DNA from: Longispora albida DSM 44784
GTDB lineage: Bacteria; Actinomycetota; Actinomycetes; Mycobacteriales; Micromonosporaceae
Reading direction: 5' to 3'
Assembly (NCBI RefSeq): GCF_000379825.1
Contig: NZ_KB903815.1
Span: 1-64,000, forward strand
Length of the DNA: 64,000 bases
The notes beneath the pieces are model-generated. The model saw nothing but the letters and a program-made list of their open reading frames with translations. It was not told the DNA's origin and ran no database searches. The position numbers were made by a program, and so were the translations under genes. Shown in pieces: positions 16,431-24,410 of this stretch (positions within the stretch are counted from its first letter, which is position 1; each line of letters starts with the position of its first letter).

Positions 16431-16952
16431 ATGCGCCGTGCCCTGATCCTGCTCGCAGCCTCGGCCTTGTTCGCCGTCACGGGGCTGAGCCTGGCCGCGA
16501 GCCGCGACGAGCCAGAGGTGCTGAACGCCCAGATCGACAACTGCCTGCGTGGCCAGTGGCGCGAGGTCTCCTACACCGCCCAGAGCGCCGTGGCCGGCGA
16601 CGGTCCAGTCACCCTCAGTGGTGCGGGTCGCACGCTACGTTTCAGCTCCGGCCGGGAAATCATGGACTACGGCCAGGGCGTCACCTACACCGGGAAAACC
16701 ACAAAACACCAGATCAGTGTGTACCGGACGGGCAAGGTCATCTACTCCGTCCGCCTCGAAGGCGGCAAGCTCCACTTCACCGGACTGACCGCCGACGCCA
16801 CCGAGAAGATCACAGTGGACGGCCAGCAGGTCAGCTCCGGCCCGATCGGCGCGTCGAGCGCACCCCTCGAAGCCGACTGCCAGCGGACCACCCTGACGCT
16901 GTCCGAGCCGGGCCACAAGGCCGTCTTCGAGCGGCTCGCCGTCAAACCCTGA
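16431..16952 (+). CDS. Secreted protein of unknown function
   Basis: A 173-residue protein with a clear Sec signal peptide (MRRALILLAASALFAVTGLSLAAS, cleavage probably near residue 23). The mature part is beta-rich with two cysteines (Cys37 and Cys149) that could form a disulfide. It contains GRTLRFSSGREIMDYGQG and a VYRTGKVIYSVRLEGG strand, suggesting a lipocalin-like or small beta-barrel fold, but I recognise no family. Start is supported by TACCGT 6 nt before the ATG (leaderless type). Its 3' end overlaps the convergent MFS gene by 11 nt. Confidence 0.7.
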   Translation: MRRALILLAASALFAVTGLSLAASRDEPEVLNAQIDNCLRGQWREVSYTAQSAVAGDGPVTLSGAGRTLRFSSGREIMDYGQGVTYTGKTTKHQISVYRTGKVIYSVRLEGGKLHFTGLTADATEKITVDGQQVSSGPIGASSAPLEADCQRTTLTLSEPGHKAVFERLAVKP

Positions 16953-18216
16953 CGGTCGTCTTCCGCGACACCAGCGTGTACCAGCAGGCCAGCAGCGCGT
17001 ACCCGGCGGCCACGGCCAGCACCATCCCGGTCGACTTCCCGCTCACCGGCAGCGTGTACGCCCCGACGAACAGCCCGCCGACGTAGAGCACGTTGAACGC
17101 GGTGTCGTTGACACTGAACACCCGGCCCCGGTACTCGTCGGCGCACTCGTGCTGGAGCGCCGTGTCGACAACGATCTTCGCGCCCATCGAGCCCACGTTC
17201 AGCAGGAACACCGCCATCAGCAGCGGCGCCTCCTGGAACCCCCAGGCGAGGATCGGCACGATCACCGCGTTGGCGGCCAGCAGCGCGGCCAGCCAGCGTG
17301 CCCCGCCGATCTTCCGGCTGGCCGCCGGGGTGATCGCGGCGGCGACCAGCGCCCCGATCATGCCCGAGATGAACACGCCAGCGAGGAACTGCTTGTCGTG
17401 GCTGAGCGTCTTGGCGAACAGCAGCATGGCGATCGTGAGCAGCCCGTAGATGCCACGGGCCCCGCCCTGCGCGAGGAGGGCGTAGAAGGCCGGCCGCCGG
17501 GCGAACAGGTGCTTGGCCCCGCGCACCATGCCCCGTACCGTGTCGGCGGCAGCAGCGGCCACAGTGGACGAGGGCCGCTCGGCGTCGTCCGGCCCCAGCT
17601 CGGGCTTCGTGTAGTACAGCCGGGCGAGCAACGAGGACGTCCCGTAGCCGATCAGCGCCGTCAGGGCGATGACGCCGTACCCGTGGTCCTTCGCCCCCAC
17701 CACGCCGATCAGCGCCACGGCCGTGGCCAGGCCCGACGTGTAGGCGACCGTGCCGAGCGTGTTGGCGACGGCGTTGGCAGTCGCGAGGCGTTCGTCCTCG
17801 ACGACGTGCGGGAGGGACGCCGACAGGCAGGCCAGGAAGAACCTGTTGATCGCGATCACCCCGAAGGCCAGCAGCCCGGCCGCCGCGCTCTTCGTGTCCC
17901 CCGCCCACACCAGCCCGGCGATCGGGATGATCAGCAGTGCCCTGGTCAGGTTCGCCACGACCATGATGTTGCGGCGGCTCCACCGGTCGAGGAAGACGCC
18001 GACGAACGGGCCGATGAACGAGTACGGCAGGAGCAGGATCGCGAAGCCGGTGGCCATCTCCAACGGGCTGGCCGCCTGCTGCGGGTTGAACAGCACGGCC
18101 CCGCCGATCGCGGCCTGGAAGATCCCGTCGGAGACCTGACTGCTCAGCCGGACACCGAGCAGCCGCCGGAAGCCCCGTCGGGACATAACAGCGCGTAGCT
18201 CATGCCTGGCAACCAC
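16942..18216 (-). CDS. MFS transporter
   Basis: A 424-residue major facilitator with about 12 membrane helices. The loop between helices 2 and 3 reads GPFVGVFLDRWSRRNIM, the MFS motif A of the DHA3/enterobactin exporter-like group. The substrate cannot be told. I use the GTG at 18216 because TACACT lies 6 nt upstream (leaderless layout); the ATG at 18186, ten codons in, is the alternative. It converges with the secreted protein gene. Confidence 0.85.
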   Translation of the reverse strand: MVARHELRAVMSRRGFRRLLGVRLSSQVSDGIFQAAIGGAVLFNPQQAASPLEMATGFAILLLPYSFIGPFVGVFLDRWSRRNIMVVANLTRALLIIPIAGLVWAGDTKSAAAGLLAFGVIAINRFFLACLSASLPHVVEDERLATANAVANTLGTVAYTSGLATAVALIGVVGAKDHGYGVIALTALIGYGTSSLLARLYYTKPELGPDDAERPSSTVAAAAADTVRGMVRGAKHLFARRPAFYALLAQGGARGIYGLLTIAMLLFAKTLSHDKQFLAGVFISGMIGALVAAAITPAASRKIGGARWLAALLAANAVIVPILAWGFQEAPLLMAVFLLNVGSMGAKIVVDTALQHECADEYRGRVFSVNDTAFNVLYVGGLFVGAYTLPVSGKSTGMVLAVAAGYALLACWYTLVSRKTTVRV

Positions 18217-18257
18217 CCGCCGAGTGTAGGCCGTGCCCCGCCGGTCGTGTCGACGCG

Positions 18258-18293
18258 GAAGCGCCCGGCACCTGGACAGGTACCGGGCGCTTC
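18258..18293. terminator. Intrinsic terminator after the flotillin gene
   Basis: GAAGCGCCCGG at 18258-18268 pairs with CCGGGCGCTTC at 18283-18293, and a further 5 bp pair inside after one mismatch, leaving a tiny loop. It lies just past the flotillin stop codon on the minus strand and between two minus-strand genes. Confidence 0.85.
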
Positions 18294-18302
18294 GGCGTGT
18301 CG

Positions 18303-19820
18303 CTACTTCTTGTCGGTCTCGGCCAGCTCCGGCTGCGAGGACCCGCCGAGCAGCTCGGCGGCGCCGCCCAGCCTGCCCAGGAGGCCAGCCAGGTCGATGC
18401 CGGTCAGGTCCGTGCCGAGCTGGAGGCCCTGCGCGACGTTCGACGCGACGGTCTTGGTCAGCGCGGACGCGCCGTCCGTGGAGATCACGGTCAGCTTGTC
18501 GATCGAGCCCATCGGGGCCGAGGCTTCCTTGACGACCTCCGGCAGCACCTTGACCAGCAGGTCGAGGACGGCAGCCTGGCCGTATCGGGCGAACGCCTCG
18601 GCCTTCTGCTCCATCGCGGCCGCCTCAGCCTGGCCCTTGGCGAGGATCGCCGAGGCCTCGGCGGCACCCTCGCGCTCGACGGCGTCGGCGATGGCCTGCC
18701 GGCGGAACTTCTCGGCCTCACCCTCCTTGGCGCCCTCGATCGCGTTGGCCTCGGCGAGCGCGGCCCTGCGGGACTTCTCACCCTCACCGGTCAGCCGGGC
18801 GGTCTCCGCCTCGGCCTGGGCGCGGGCGATGGCGGCCTGCCGCTCGGCGTCCGCCTCCATGATCTTGGCGTTCTTGGCCGCTTCCGCTTCCTGCTCCAGC
18901 TTGTACCGCGCGGCGTCGGCAGGCTTGCGGACCTCGGTGTTGAGCTCGCGTTCCTTGAGCTCGGCGTTGCGCTCGGCGACCTTCTGCTGCTCCGTGAGGA
19001 TCGCCTGCTGCCGCTCGGCCTCGGCCAGCGGGCCCGCCGCGGCCGACTTGGCCTTCGCCGCGTCGATCTCGGCCTGGACCTCGGCCTGCTTGAGCGCCAG
19101 GTTCCGCTGGGCCTCGGCGATGGCCTCCTCGGCCTTCATCCGCTCCTGCTCGGCGGTCTGCCGGGCCTGCGCCTCGGCGATGGCCGCGGTCTGGAGCACG
19201 CGGGCGGCCTCGGGCCTGCCCAGGTCCTCCAGGTACGAGCCGGCGGTGCGGATGTCCTCCAGCTGGAAGGCGTCGAGCACGAGACCCTGGTGGGACAGCG
19301 TGTTCTCGACCTCCTCCGCGACCTCGGCAGCGAAGGCCGCCCGGTCACGGATGATCTCCTCGACGGTCAGCCGGCCGACGATCGAGCGGAGCGCACCGGC
19401 CAGCACCTGCGCCGTGAAGTCGGCGATCTTGTCCTGCTGGTGCAGGAACCGCTGGGCGGCCGGGCGGATCGCGTCGGCAGTACCGCCGACCTTGACGATG
19501 GCGACGGCGTCGGCGTCACACCGGATGCCCTGCTTGCTCACCGCGGCGGTGATCGACACCGGGATCTCGCGGGAGGACAGGTCCAGCACGTAGAGCTGCT
19601 GGACGACCGGCATCACGAACACGGACGCGCCCATGACGACCTTCTGGCCGGACATGTCGGTGACGGTGGTGCCGTCGGCGGCCGTGGTGGCCTTGCCCTT
19701 GCGCCCGGTGACGATGAAGGCCTCGTTGGGGCCTGCCACCTTGATCCGGGACAGGATGAACAGGACGACCAGGATCAGCAGGACGGCGGCGCCGGAAATC
19801 GCGAAAACGAGGGGAGTCAT
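18303..19820 (-). CDS. floT: Flotillin-like SPFH/band 7 protein
   Basis: A 505-residue protein with an N-terminal membrane hairpin (about residues 5-25), an SPFH domain (about 30-200), and a very long Ala/Glu-rich coiled coil (about 205-430) with many EAE/AEAQ heptads, ending in a hydrophilic tail. This is the standard flotillin plan; flotillins organise membrane microdomains and scaffold protein complexes. Start overlaps the stop of the upstream NfeD-like gene by 4 nt (19817-19820), so the two proteins are made together, as in the NfeD-flotillin pairs of other bacteria. A strong terminator follows. Confidence 0.9.
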   Translation of the reverse strand: MTPLVFAISGAAVLLILVVLFILSRIKVAGPNEAFIVTGRKGKATTAADGTTVTDMSGQKVVMGASVFVMPVVQQLYVLDLSSREIPVSITAAVSKQGIRCDADAVAIVKVGGTADAIRPAAQRFLHQQDKIADFTAQVLAGALRSIVGRLTVEEIIRDRAAFAAEVAEEVENTLSHQGLVLDAFQLEDIRTAGSYLEDLGRPEAARVLQTAAIAEAQARQTAEQERMKAEEAIAEAQRNLALKQAEVQAEIDAAKAKSAAAGPLAEAERQQAILTEQQKVAERNAELKERELNTEVRKPADAARYKLEQEAEAAKNAKIMEADAERQAAIARAQAEAETARLTGEGEKSRRAALAEANAIEGAKEGEAEKFRRQAIADAVEREGAAEASAILAKGQAEAAAMEQKAEAFARYGQAAVLDLLVKVLPEVVKEASAPMGSIDKLTVISTDGASALTKTVASNVAQGLQLGTDLTGIDLAGLLGRLGGAAELLGGSSQPELAETDKK

Positions 19821-20350
19821 TGACCTTCCTTGGAGAAGTACTGCGGGGTGGGTTCGACCTGCACGCAGGTCGGGCTGACGGTGTCGATCACGAGGATCGA
19901 CGCGCCGCGGGGCAGCGGCTGGTCCGATCGGGCGTTGAGCCGCATGACCTGTCCACCGATCTCCAGCCTGACCTCCCCGTACCGCCCGTGGGCGAGAGGG
20001 GTGAGCACCGTGCCGGTCGAGCCGATCAGGTGCCCGGTGGTCAGGGTCGAGTCGGTTTTCATGTCTTTGGCGGCCCGGACGAGACGCCCGGCCAGCCAGC
20101 CGACCGGGATCGCCACGGCCACACCTGCCACAGCGCCGATCAGTCCGTCCATGCCCTGCCCGGGGGTCAGCTCGGCGGCGATGGCGCCGCCGAAACCGAA
20201 GGCCCCGGTGAACCCGGCCAGCGCCGGCAGGCTGAACCAGCCGCCGAAGTCGCTGTGCCCGAGGTGTACCTCACTGCCCAGAAGAGCCACGAGCAGGAAA
20301 AGCACGCTGAACCCTCCGATGATGAGGAAGATCAGCGTCGCTAAACCCAC
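19817..20350 (-). CDS. NfeD-like membrane protein, flotillin partner
   Basis: A 177-residue protein with an N-terminal helix, a second pair of helices (to about residue 95) and a C-terminal soluble OB-like domain (GSTGTVLTPLAHGRYGEVRL, then ILVIDTVSPTCVQVEP). That is the short NfeD/YuaF plan, and its partner gene is a flotillin with which it shares a 4-nt start/stop overlap. I place the start at the GTG at 20350 because TACCTT lies 7 nt before it; GTG at 20356 or TTG at 20377 are possible but have no Shine-Dalgarno. No protease domain is present. Confidence 0.75.
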   Translation of the reverse strand: MGLATLIFLIIGGFSVLFLLVALLGSEVHLGHSDFGGWFSLPALAGFTGAFGFGGAIAAELTPGQGMDGLIGAVAGVAVAIPVGWLAGRLVRAAKDMKTDSTLTTGHLIGSTGTVLTPLAHGRYGEVRLEIGGQVMRLNARSDQPLPRGASILVIDTVSPTCVQVEPTPQYFSKEGQ

Positions 20351-20408
20351 ATCCACCAAGGTAAGGCACCGGTGCAAGATCCCGCTGTCCCGCAGCCGAT
20401 GACCCAGG

Positions 20409-21545
20409 TCACCCGGCCTTCTCCAGCGGTACGGGACTGAGCCACGCGAACTCGGCGGGCAGCACCTTCGACAGGCCGGTCGGGGTGCCGTCGACGCGGT
20501 GGGCGGTGTAGCGGCCGTGGCCGTCGTCGTTGCGGCTGAAGGTCAGGTACGTGGCGTTGTCGATCCAGTACGTCGTCAGGGCTTTCTGCCCTGGTACCGC
20601 CGCGACGGGACTGCCGGTCGCCACCTCGTACACCATCGGCTTCCCGTCCGGTTCGGAGTTGGCGACGACGTACTTCCCGTCGGGTGACCACGCCGTGCCG
20701 TCCTCGACGTAGGCCTTCACCGGCAGCCGGGTCTTCGCCTTCGGCTCGGGGCCCTGGTCGGTCGGGAACACGTCGATGCCGAGCGGCTCGCGGCTCGGCG
20801 TGGTCGCAGTGACCACCACGTCCCTGCCGTTCGGGTGCCAGAAGAAACGGCACAGCCGGGCGCAGGGGACGGTCACCTTGAACTGCCGCGACTCCAGTGT
20901 CACCGGGTCGACGATCGAGAACGTTCCCGTCGGCCCCCGGAGGGAGCTGACCAGCAGGCGCTTGCCGTCGGGCGACCAGGTGGCGTCCATCAGCGCAGTG
21001 CTCGACATCCACCGGACCTGGCTGGTCGCCGGGTCGAGGAACCCACTGAGCTCACCCGGCCGCGCACCCGAGCCGTACACGGCGATCTCGGAGCCAGCTG
21101 GCGAACGGCGGGCACCCATGTAGGGCACGCGAAGGTAGGACTTCTCCGCCGGAAGGTACACAATGGAGTTTTGTGCCGGATCGTCGCTGGACCAGCCGGC
21201 GGCGCGCCAGCCACCGATCTCCCACGCCCCGTCCTCGATCTGGAAGCGGTCCAGCTGCGGGCCGGTGCCGGGCGAAAGAGCAGGCCCAGGAAGCGACGTG
21301 GCCTGGCTCGTCGCGGCCGGCCGCTGCTGTGGGGCCTTCATCTCCTGCATCAGTTTGTACGGCACGACGCACGCCGCGACGGCCGCCAGCAGCGCCGCGC
21401 CCGTCGCCAGCCGCCTGGCCCGCCGGATCCGCCTGCTCTGCCCGAGCGCCCGGCTGGCCAGCTCCACCGGCGGCTGCGTGCCGTCGAAGCCCTCCAGCGT
21501 CTCCCGCAGCACGATCTCGAACTCGCGGTCGTTGTCCCGGCTCAT
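20409..21545 (-). CDS. Membrane protein with WD40/TolB-like propeller, putative anti-sigma partner
   Basis: A 378-residue protein: a 50-residue cytoplasmic N-terminus (MSRDNDREFEIVLRETLEGF), one membrane helix at about 52-70, and an external domain with repeated WSPDGK blades (DATWSPDGKRLLVSS, FFWHPNGRDVVV, TAWSPDGKYVVANS), so probably a beta-propeller. The ATG at 21545 overlaps the upstream sigma stop by 4 nt. This layout suggests a sigma partner that senses an external ligand or envelope state, but the N-terminus has no recognisable ZAS motif. Function is inferred from context. Confidence 0.72.
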   Translation of the reverse strand: MSRDNDREFEIVLRETLEGFDGTQPPVELASRALGQSRRIRRARRLATGAALLAAVAACVVPYKLMQEMKAPQQRPAATSQATSLPGPALSPGTGPQLDRFQIEDGAWEIGGWRAAGWSSDDPAQNSIVYLPAEKSYLRVPYMGARRSPAGSEIAVYGSGARPGELSGFLDPATSQVRWMSSTALMDATWSPDGKRLLVSSLRGPTGTFSIVDPVTLESRQFKVTVPCARLCRFFWHPNGRDVVVTATTPSREPLGIDVFPTDQGPEPKAKTRLPVKAYVEDGTAWSPDGKYVVANSEPDGKPMVYEVATGSPVAAVPGQKALTTYWIDNATYLTFSRNDDGHGRYTAHRVDGTPTGLSKVLPAEFAWLSPVPLEKAG

Positions 21546-22033
21546 GCCACACCCTCCATCGCCGTCCGCAGCTTCGTCAGCGCCCGCGAGGCCTGGCTCG
21601 CCACGGTGCCCGTCGAGCAGCCCAGCCGCTCGGCCACCTGATGCTCGCTGAGATCTTCGAGGTACCGCAGCACGATCACCGCGCGCTGCCGTGGCGGCAG
21701 TCTCCGCAGCGCCTCGGTCAGCACGAGCCGCAGCGCCGTCGCGTCCGTACCGTCCGGCAGCGCCGTCTCCGGCAGCTCCGGCACCGTGGTCTCCCGCCGG
21801 TTGCGCAGCCGGCGCCACCAGGACACGTGCTCGTGGTACATGACCTGCCGCACGTAGGCGTCCACGCCCCGGCGGTCCAGCCTGCGCCATTTCAGCGCCG
21901 TCTTGGCCAGCGCGGTCTGCACCAGATCCTCAGCGGCGGCCCGGCTGCCGGTCAGCGCGTACCCGATCCGCAGCAGCGACGCCCCCCGCTCGGTCACGAA
22001 CCGCGTGAACTCGGCCTCAGCACTCGGCTCCAC
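21542..22033 (-). CDS. SigE-family ECF RNA polymerase sigma factor
   Basis: A 163-residue ECF sigma of the actinobacterial SigE-like (ECF41/SigE50-type) group. Region 2 reads LLRIGYALTGSRAAAEDLVQ with YVRQVMYHEHVSWWRR, and region 4 reads LPPRQRAVIVLRYLEDLSE with GCSTGTVASQASRAL. The GTG at 22033 is preceded by AGGAGG with 5-nt spacing; the GTG two codons earlier overlaps that Shine-Dalgarno and is less likely. Coupled to the downstream propeller protein, which probably controls it. Target promoters are unknown. Confidence 0.88.
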   Translation of the reverse strand: MEPSAEAEFTRFVTERGASLLRIGYALTGSRAAAEDLVQTALAKTALKWRRLDRRGVDAYVRQVMYHEHVSWWRRLRNRRETTVPELPETALPDGTDATALRLVLTEALRRLPPRQRAVIVLRYLEDLSEHQVAERLGCSTGTVASQASRALTKLRTAMEGVA

Positions 22034-22105
22034 GTCCACCTCCTCACGGTTCAGTACGCGCGGAGGCCACAGGAACCTTGCACCGGCGGAGGATCACGGT
22101 ATGGC

Positions 22106-22139
22106 AAAGGGCCGCACCCGTGGCGGGTACGGCCCTTGC
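22106..22139. terminator. Terminator of the padR-ino1 operon
   Basis: On the minus strand, after the ino1 stop, AAGGGCCG and CGGCCCTT form an 8-bp stem extended inward by ACCCG/CGGGT after one mismatch, with a 3-nt loop. Confidence 0.85.
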
Positions 22140-22159
22140 AGACGATGCGTCAGTACTGG

Positions 22160-23239
22160 CTAACGCTCGATCTTGCCGTTGATGAAGTCCTCGACCGACT
22201 GGTGCGCGTCGTGGTCGCTGTACTGGACCGGCGGGGACTTCATGAAGTAGCTCGACGCCGACAGGATCGGGCCGCCGATGCCACGGTCCTTGGCGATCTT
22301 CGCGGCCCGGACGGCGTCGATGATGACACCGGCCGAGTTCGGCGAGTCCCAGACCTCCAGCTTGAGCTCGGCGTTCAGCGGGGTGTCGCCGAACGAGCGG
22401 CCCTCGAGCCGGATGTAGGCCCACTTGCGGTCGTCCAGCCACGGCACGTGGTCCGACGGTCCGATGTGGACGTCGGAGCCGCGCATCTCGTGCGGGATCT
22501 GCGAGGTGACCGACTGGGTCTTCGAGATCTTCTTCGACTGGAGCCGCTTGCGCTCCAGCATGTTCATGAAGTCCATGTTGCCGCCGAAGTTGAGCTGGTA
22601 CGTGCGCAGCAGCTCCACACCGCGGTCCTCGAACAGCTTCGCCAGCGCGCGGTGCACGATGGTCGCGCCGACCTGCGACTTGATGTCGTCGCCGACGATC
22701 GGGAGGCCGGCGTCGGTGAACTTCTGCGCCCACTCGGGGTCGGAGGCGATGAAGACCGGCAGGGCGTTGACGAAGGCACAGCCCGCGTCGATCGCGGCCT
22801 GGGCGTAGAACTTCGCCGCGACCTCGGAACCCACCGGCAGGTACGCCACGACGACGTCGGCGCGAGCCTCACGCAGGGCGGCGGCCACGTCGACCGGCGC
22901 CTCGTCAGACTCCTCGATCATCTCCTGGTAGTACTCGCCCAGGCCGTCGTGCGTCGGGCCACGGAGCACGCTCACGCCGGTCGGCGGCACGTCGCACAGC
23001 TTGATGGTGTTGTTCTCGCTGGCGACGATCGCCTCGGCCAGGTCACGCCCGACCTTCTTGGCGTCCACGTCGAACGCGGCCACGAACTCCACGTCCGCGA
23101 CGTGGTAGTCGCCGAACTTCACGTGCATCAGGCCAGGTACTCGTTCAGCGGGGTCGGCGCTGCGGTAGTACTCGACGCCCTGCACCAGGGACGACGCGCA
23201 GTTGCCGACACCGACGATGGCTACACGTACGGAGCCCAT
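22160..23239 (-). CDS. ino1: Inositol-3-phosphate synthase
   Basis: A 359-residue NAD-dependent enzyme that converts glucose 6-phosphate to inositol 3-phosphate, the first step to phosphatidylinositol, mycothiol and inositol-based glycolipids. The NAD-binding [16 protein letters not shown] starts the protein, and [22 protein letters not shown] and [19 protein letters not shown] are family signatures. The ATG at 23239 follows GGAGG. It lies 17 nt downstream of the PadR regulator gene in the same operon, as in other actinobacteria, so autoregulated PadR binding at 23925-23947 should also set ino1 expression. Confidence 0.95.
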   Translation of the reverse strand: MGSVRVAIVGVGNCASSLVQGVEYYRSADPAERVPGLMHVKFGDYHVADVEFVAAFDVDAKKVGRDLAEAIVASENNTIKLCDVPPTGVSVLRGPTHDGLGEYYQEMIEESDEAPVDVAAALREARADVVVAYLPVGSEVAAKFYAQAAIDAGCAFVNALPVFIASDPEWAQKFTDAGLPIVGDDIKSQVGATIVHRALAKLFEDRGVELLRTYQLNFGGNMDFMNMLERKRLQSKKISKTQSVTSQIPHEMRGSDVHIGPSDHVPWLDDRKWAYIRLEGRSFGDTPLNAELKLEVWDSPNSAGVIIDAVRAAKIAKDRGIGGPILSASSYFMKSPPVQYSDHDAHQSVEDFINGKIER

Positions 23240-23256
23240 CGCGCTGCCTCCTTCAA

Positions 23257-23859
23257 TCATTGGTTCTCTTCTTTGGTCTGTTCTTCTGCCTGCTGGACGT
23301 GGTCAGCCACGGTCACGGACGGCCCCCGCCCGGCCCGCTCGTGGGCGATCAGCTCCTCCAGCCAGCGGACCTCGCGCTCAGCCGAGTCGAGGCCGTGCCG
23401 CTGGAGCTCCTCCGTGTAGGCGTCGAGCCGCTCGGCGGCCCGGTGGAGGGTCTCGCGGAGCCCCTCGCGGCGCTCCTCGACCCTGCGGCGGCGGCCCTCG
23501 AGGATCCGGAGCCGGGTCGCCGGGTCGGTCCGCGCGAAGAACGCGAAGTGGACGCCGAACCCCTCGTCGTCATACGTGTCGGGGCCGGCCCCGGCGAGCA
23601 GGTCCTGGAACCTCTCCTTGCCCTCCGCCGTGATCTTGTAGACCACGCGGCTGCGCCGGCCGACGAGTGCCGCTTTTTCTTCCGGGTCGGTTTCCTCGGT
23701 GATCCAGCCGGCCGCCTGGAGGCGGCGCAGCGTCGGATACAGCGAGCCGTAGCTGATCGCCGCACGGAAGGCCCCGACCTTCAGGGCGAGCTGTTTGCGC
23801 AGCTCATAGCCGTGCATCGCCGACTCGTGCAGCAGGCCGAGGATGGCGAGTTCGAGCAT
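23257..23859 (-). CDS. PadR family transcriptional regulator
   Basis: A 200-residue regulator. The PadR winged helix reads [20 protein letters not shown] then [18 protein letters not shown] and [10 protein letters not shown]; the C-terminal half is a Glu/Arg-rich coiled coil for dimerisation. The ATG at 23859 follows GGAGGCGGCGA, so the longer open frame was cut. It is the first gene of the operon with ino1. The perfect 23-bp inverted repeat 66 bp upstream is its likely operator. Confidence 0.92.
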   Translation of the reverse strand: MLELAILGLLHESAMHGYELRKQLALKVGAFRAAISYGSLYPTLRRLQAAGWITEETDPEEKAALVGRRSRVVYKITAEGKERFQDLLAGAGPDTYDDEGFGVHFAFFARTDPATRLRILEGRRRRVEERREGLRETLHRAAERLDAYTEELQRHGLDSAEREVRWLEELIAHERAGRGPSVTVADHVQQAEEQTKEENQ

Positions 23860-23924
23860 TCGCCGCCTCCTTCGCTCCGCTCGTCCACTGATCCGGCGTG
23901 CCGTCCAACAAGATCGGACAGCTC

Positions 23925-23947
23925 CGATGTATCGGCTCGATACATCG
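23925..23947. promoter_or_regulatory. Perfect 10-bp inverted repeat, likely PadR operator
   Basis: CGATGTATCG (23925-23934) and CGATACATCG (23938-23947) are perfect arms around a 3-bp spacer. The ATGT...ACAT core is the pattern bound by PadR proteins. It lies between padR-ino1 (minus) and DUF5318-ponA (plus). A minus-strand TACGAT overlaps the edge, so binding should repress padR-ino1. Confidence 0.8.
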
Positions 23948-24023
23948 TAACGGTAGCTCTCGCCGATAGCTGAGGGCAAGCGGCCCCTCGCCCCTGCCAG
24001 ATCCGGCCGCTACCCTCGGTTCC

Positions 24024-24407
24024 ATGCGTACCCAGCGTCAGGTGGTGGACTACTCGCTCCAGCGGCGAGCACTCCTGCGTGAGCTGTACGCGACCAGGGT
24101 CGGCACGTGGGAGGTCTGTGACGCCTCGCCGTACCTGAAGACCGCCGCGCGCTTCCACGGCGAGGCCACCGAAGTCCGATGCCCGGTGTGCCGGCGGGAA
24201 AAGCTGACCAACGTGCACTACATCTACGGTGACGAGCTCAAGCAGTCGGCGGGGCAGGCCCGGCGGCTGAGCGAGCTGGCCATCCTGGCGAAGACGTACC
24301 GCGAGTTCACGGTGTACGTGGTCGAGGTGTGCCAGGGATGCGGCTGGAATCACCTGGTGGAGCAGTATCTGCTCGGCAAGGCCGGGCTCGAGACCGAGTT
24401 GGTGTGA
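24024..24407 (+). CDS. DUF5318 zinc-ribbon protein
   Basis: A 127-residue protein with two cysteine pairs, CPVC (about residues 54-57) and CQGC (about 105-108), that should bind zinc, and the phrase RRLSELAILAKTYREFTVYV typical of DUF5318. Function unknown; the family is conserved next to class A PBP genes, and here the PBP gene starts 3 nt after its stop. No Shine-Dalgarno; TACCCT lies 7 nt before the ATG, so the PBP operon probably has a leaderless transcript. Confidence 0.85.
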   Translation: MRTQRQVVDYSLQRRALLRELYATRVGTWEVCDASPYLKTAARFHGEATEVRCPVCRREKLTNVHYIYGDELKQSAGQARRLSELAILAKTYREFTVYVVEVCQGCGWNHLVEQYLLGKAGLETELV

Positions 24408-24410
24408 GGA

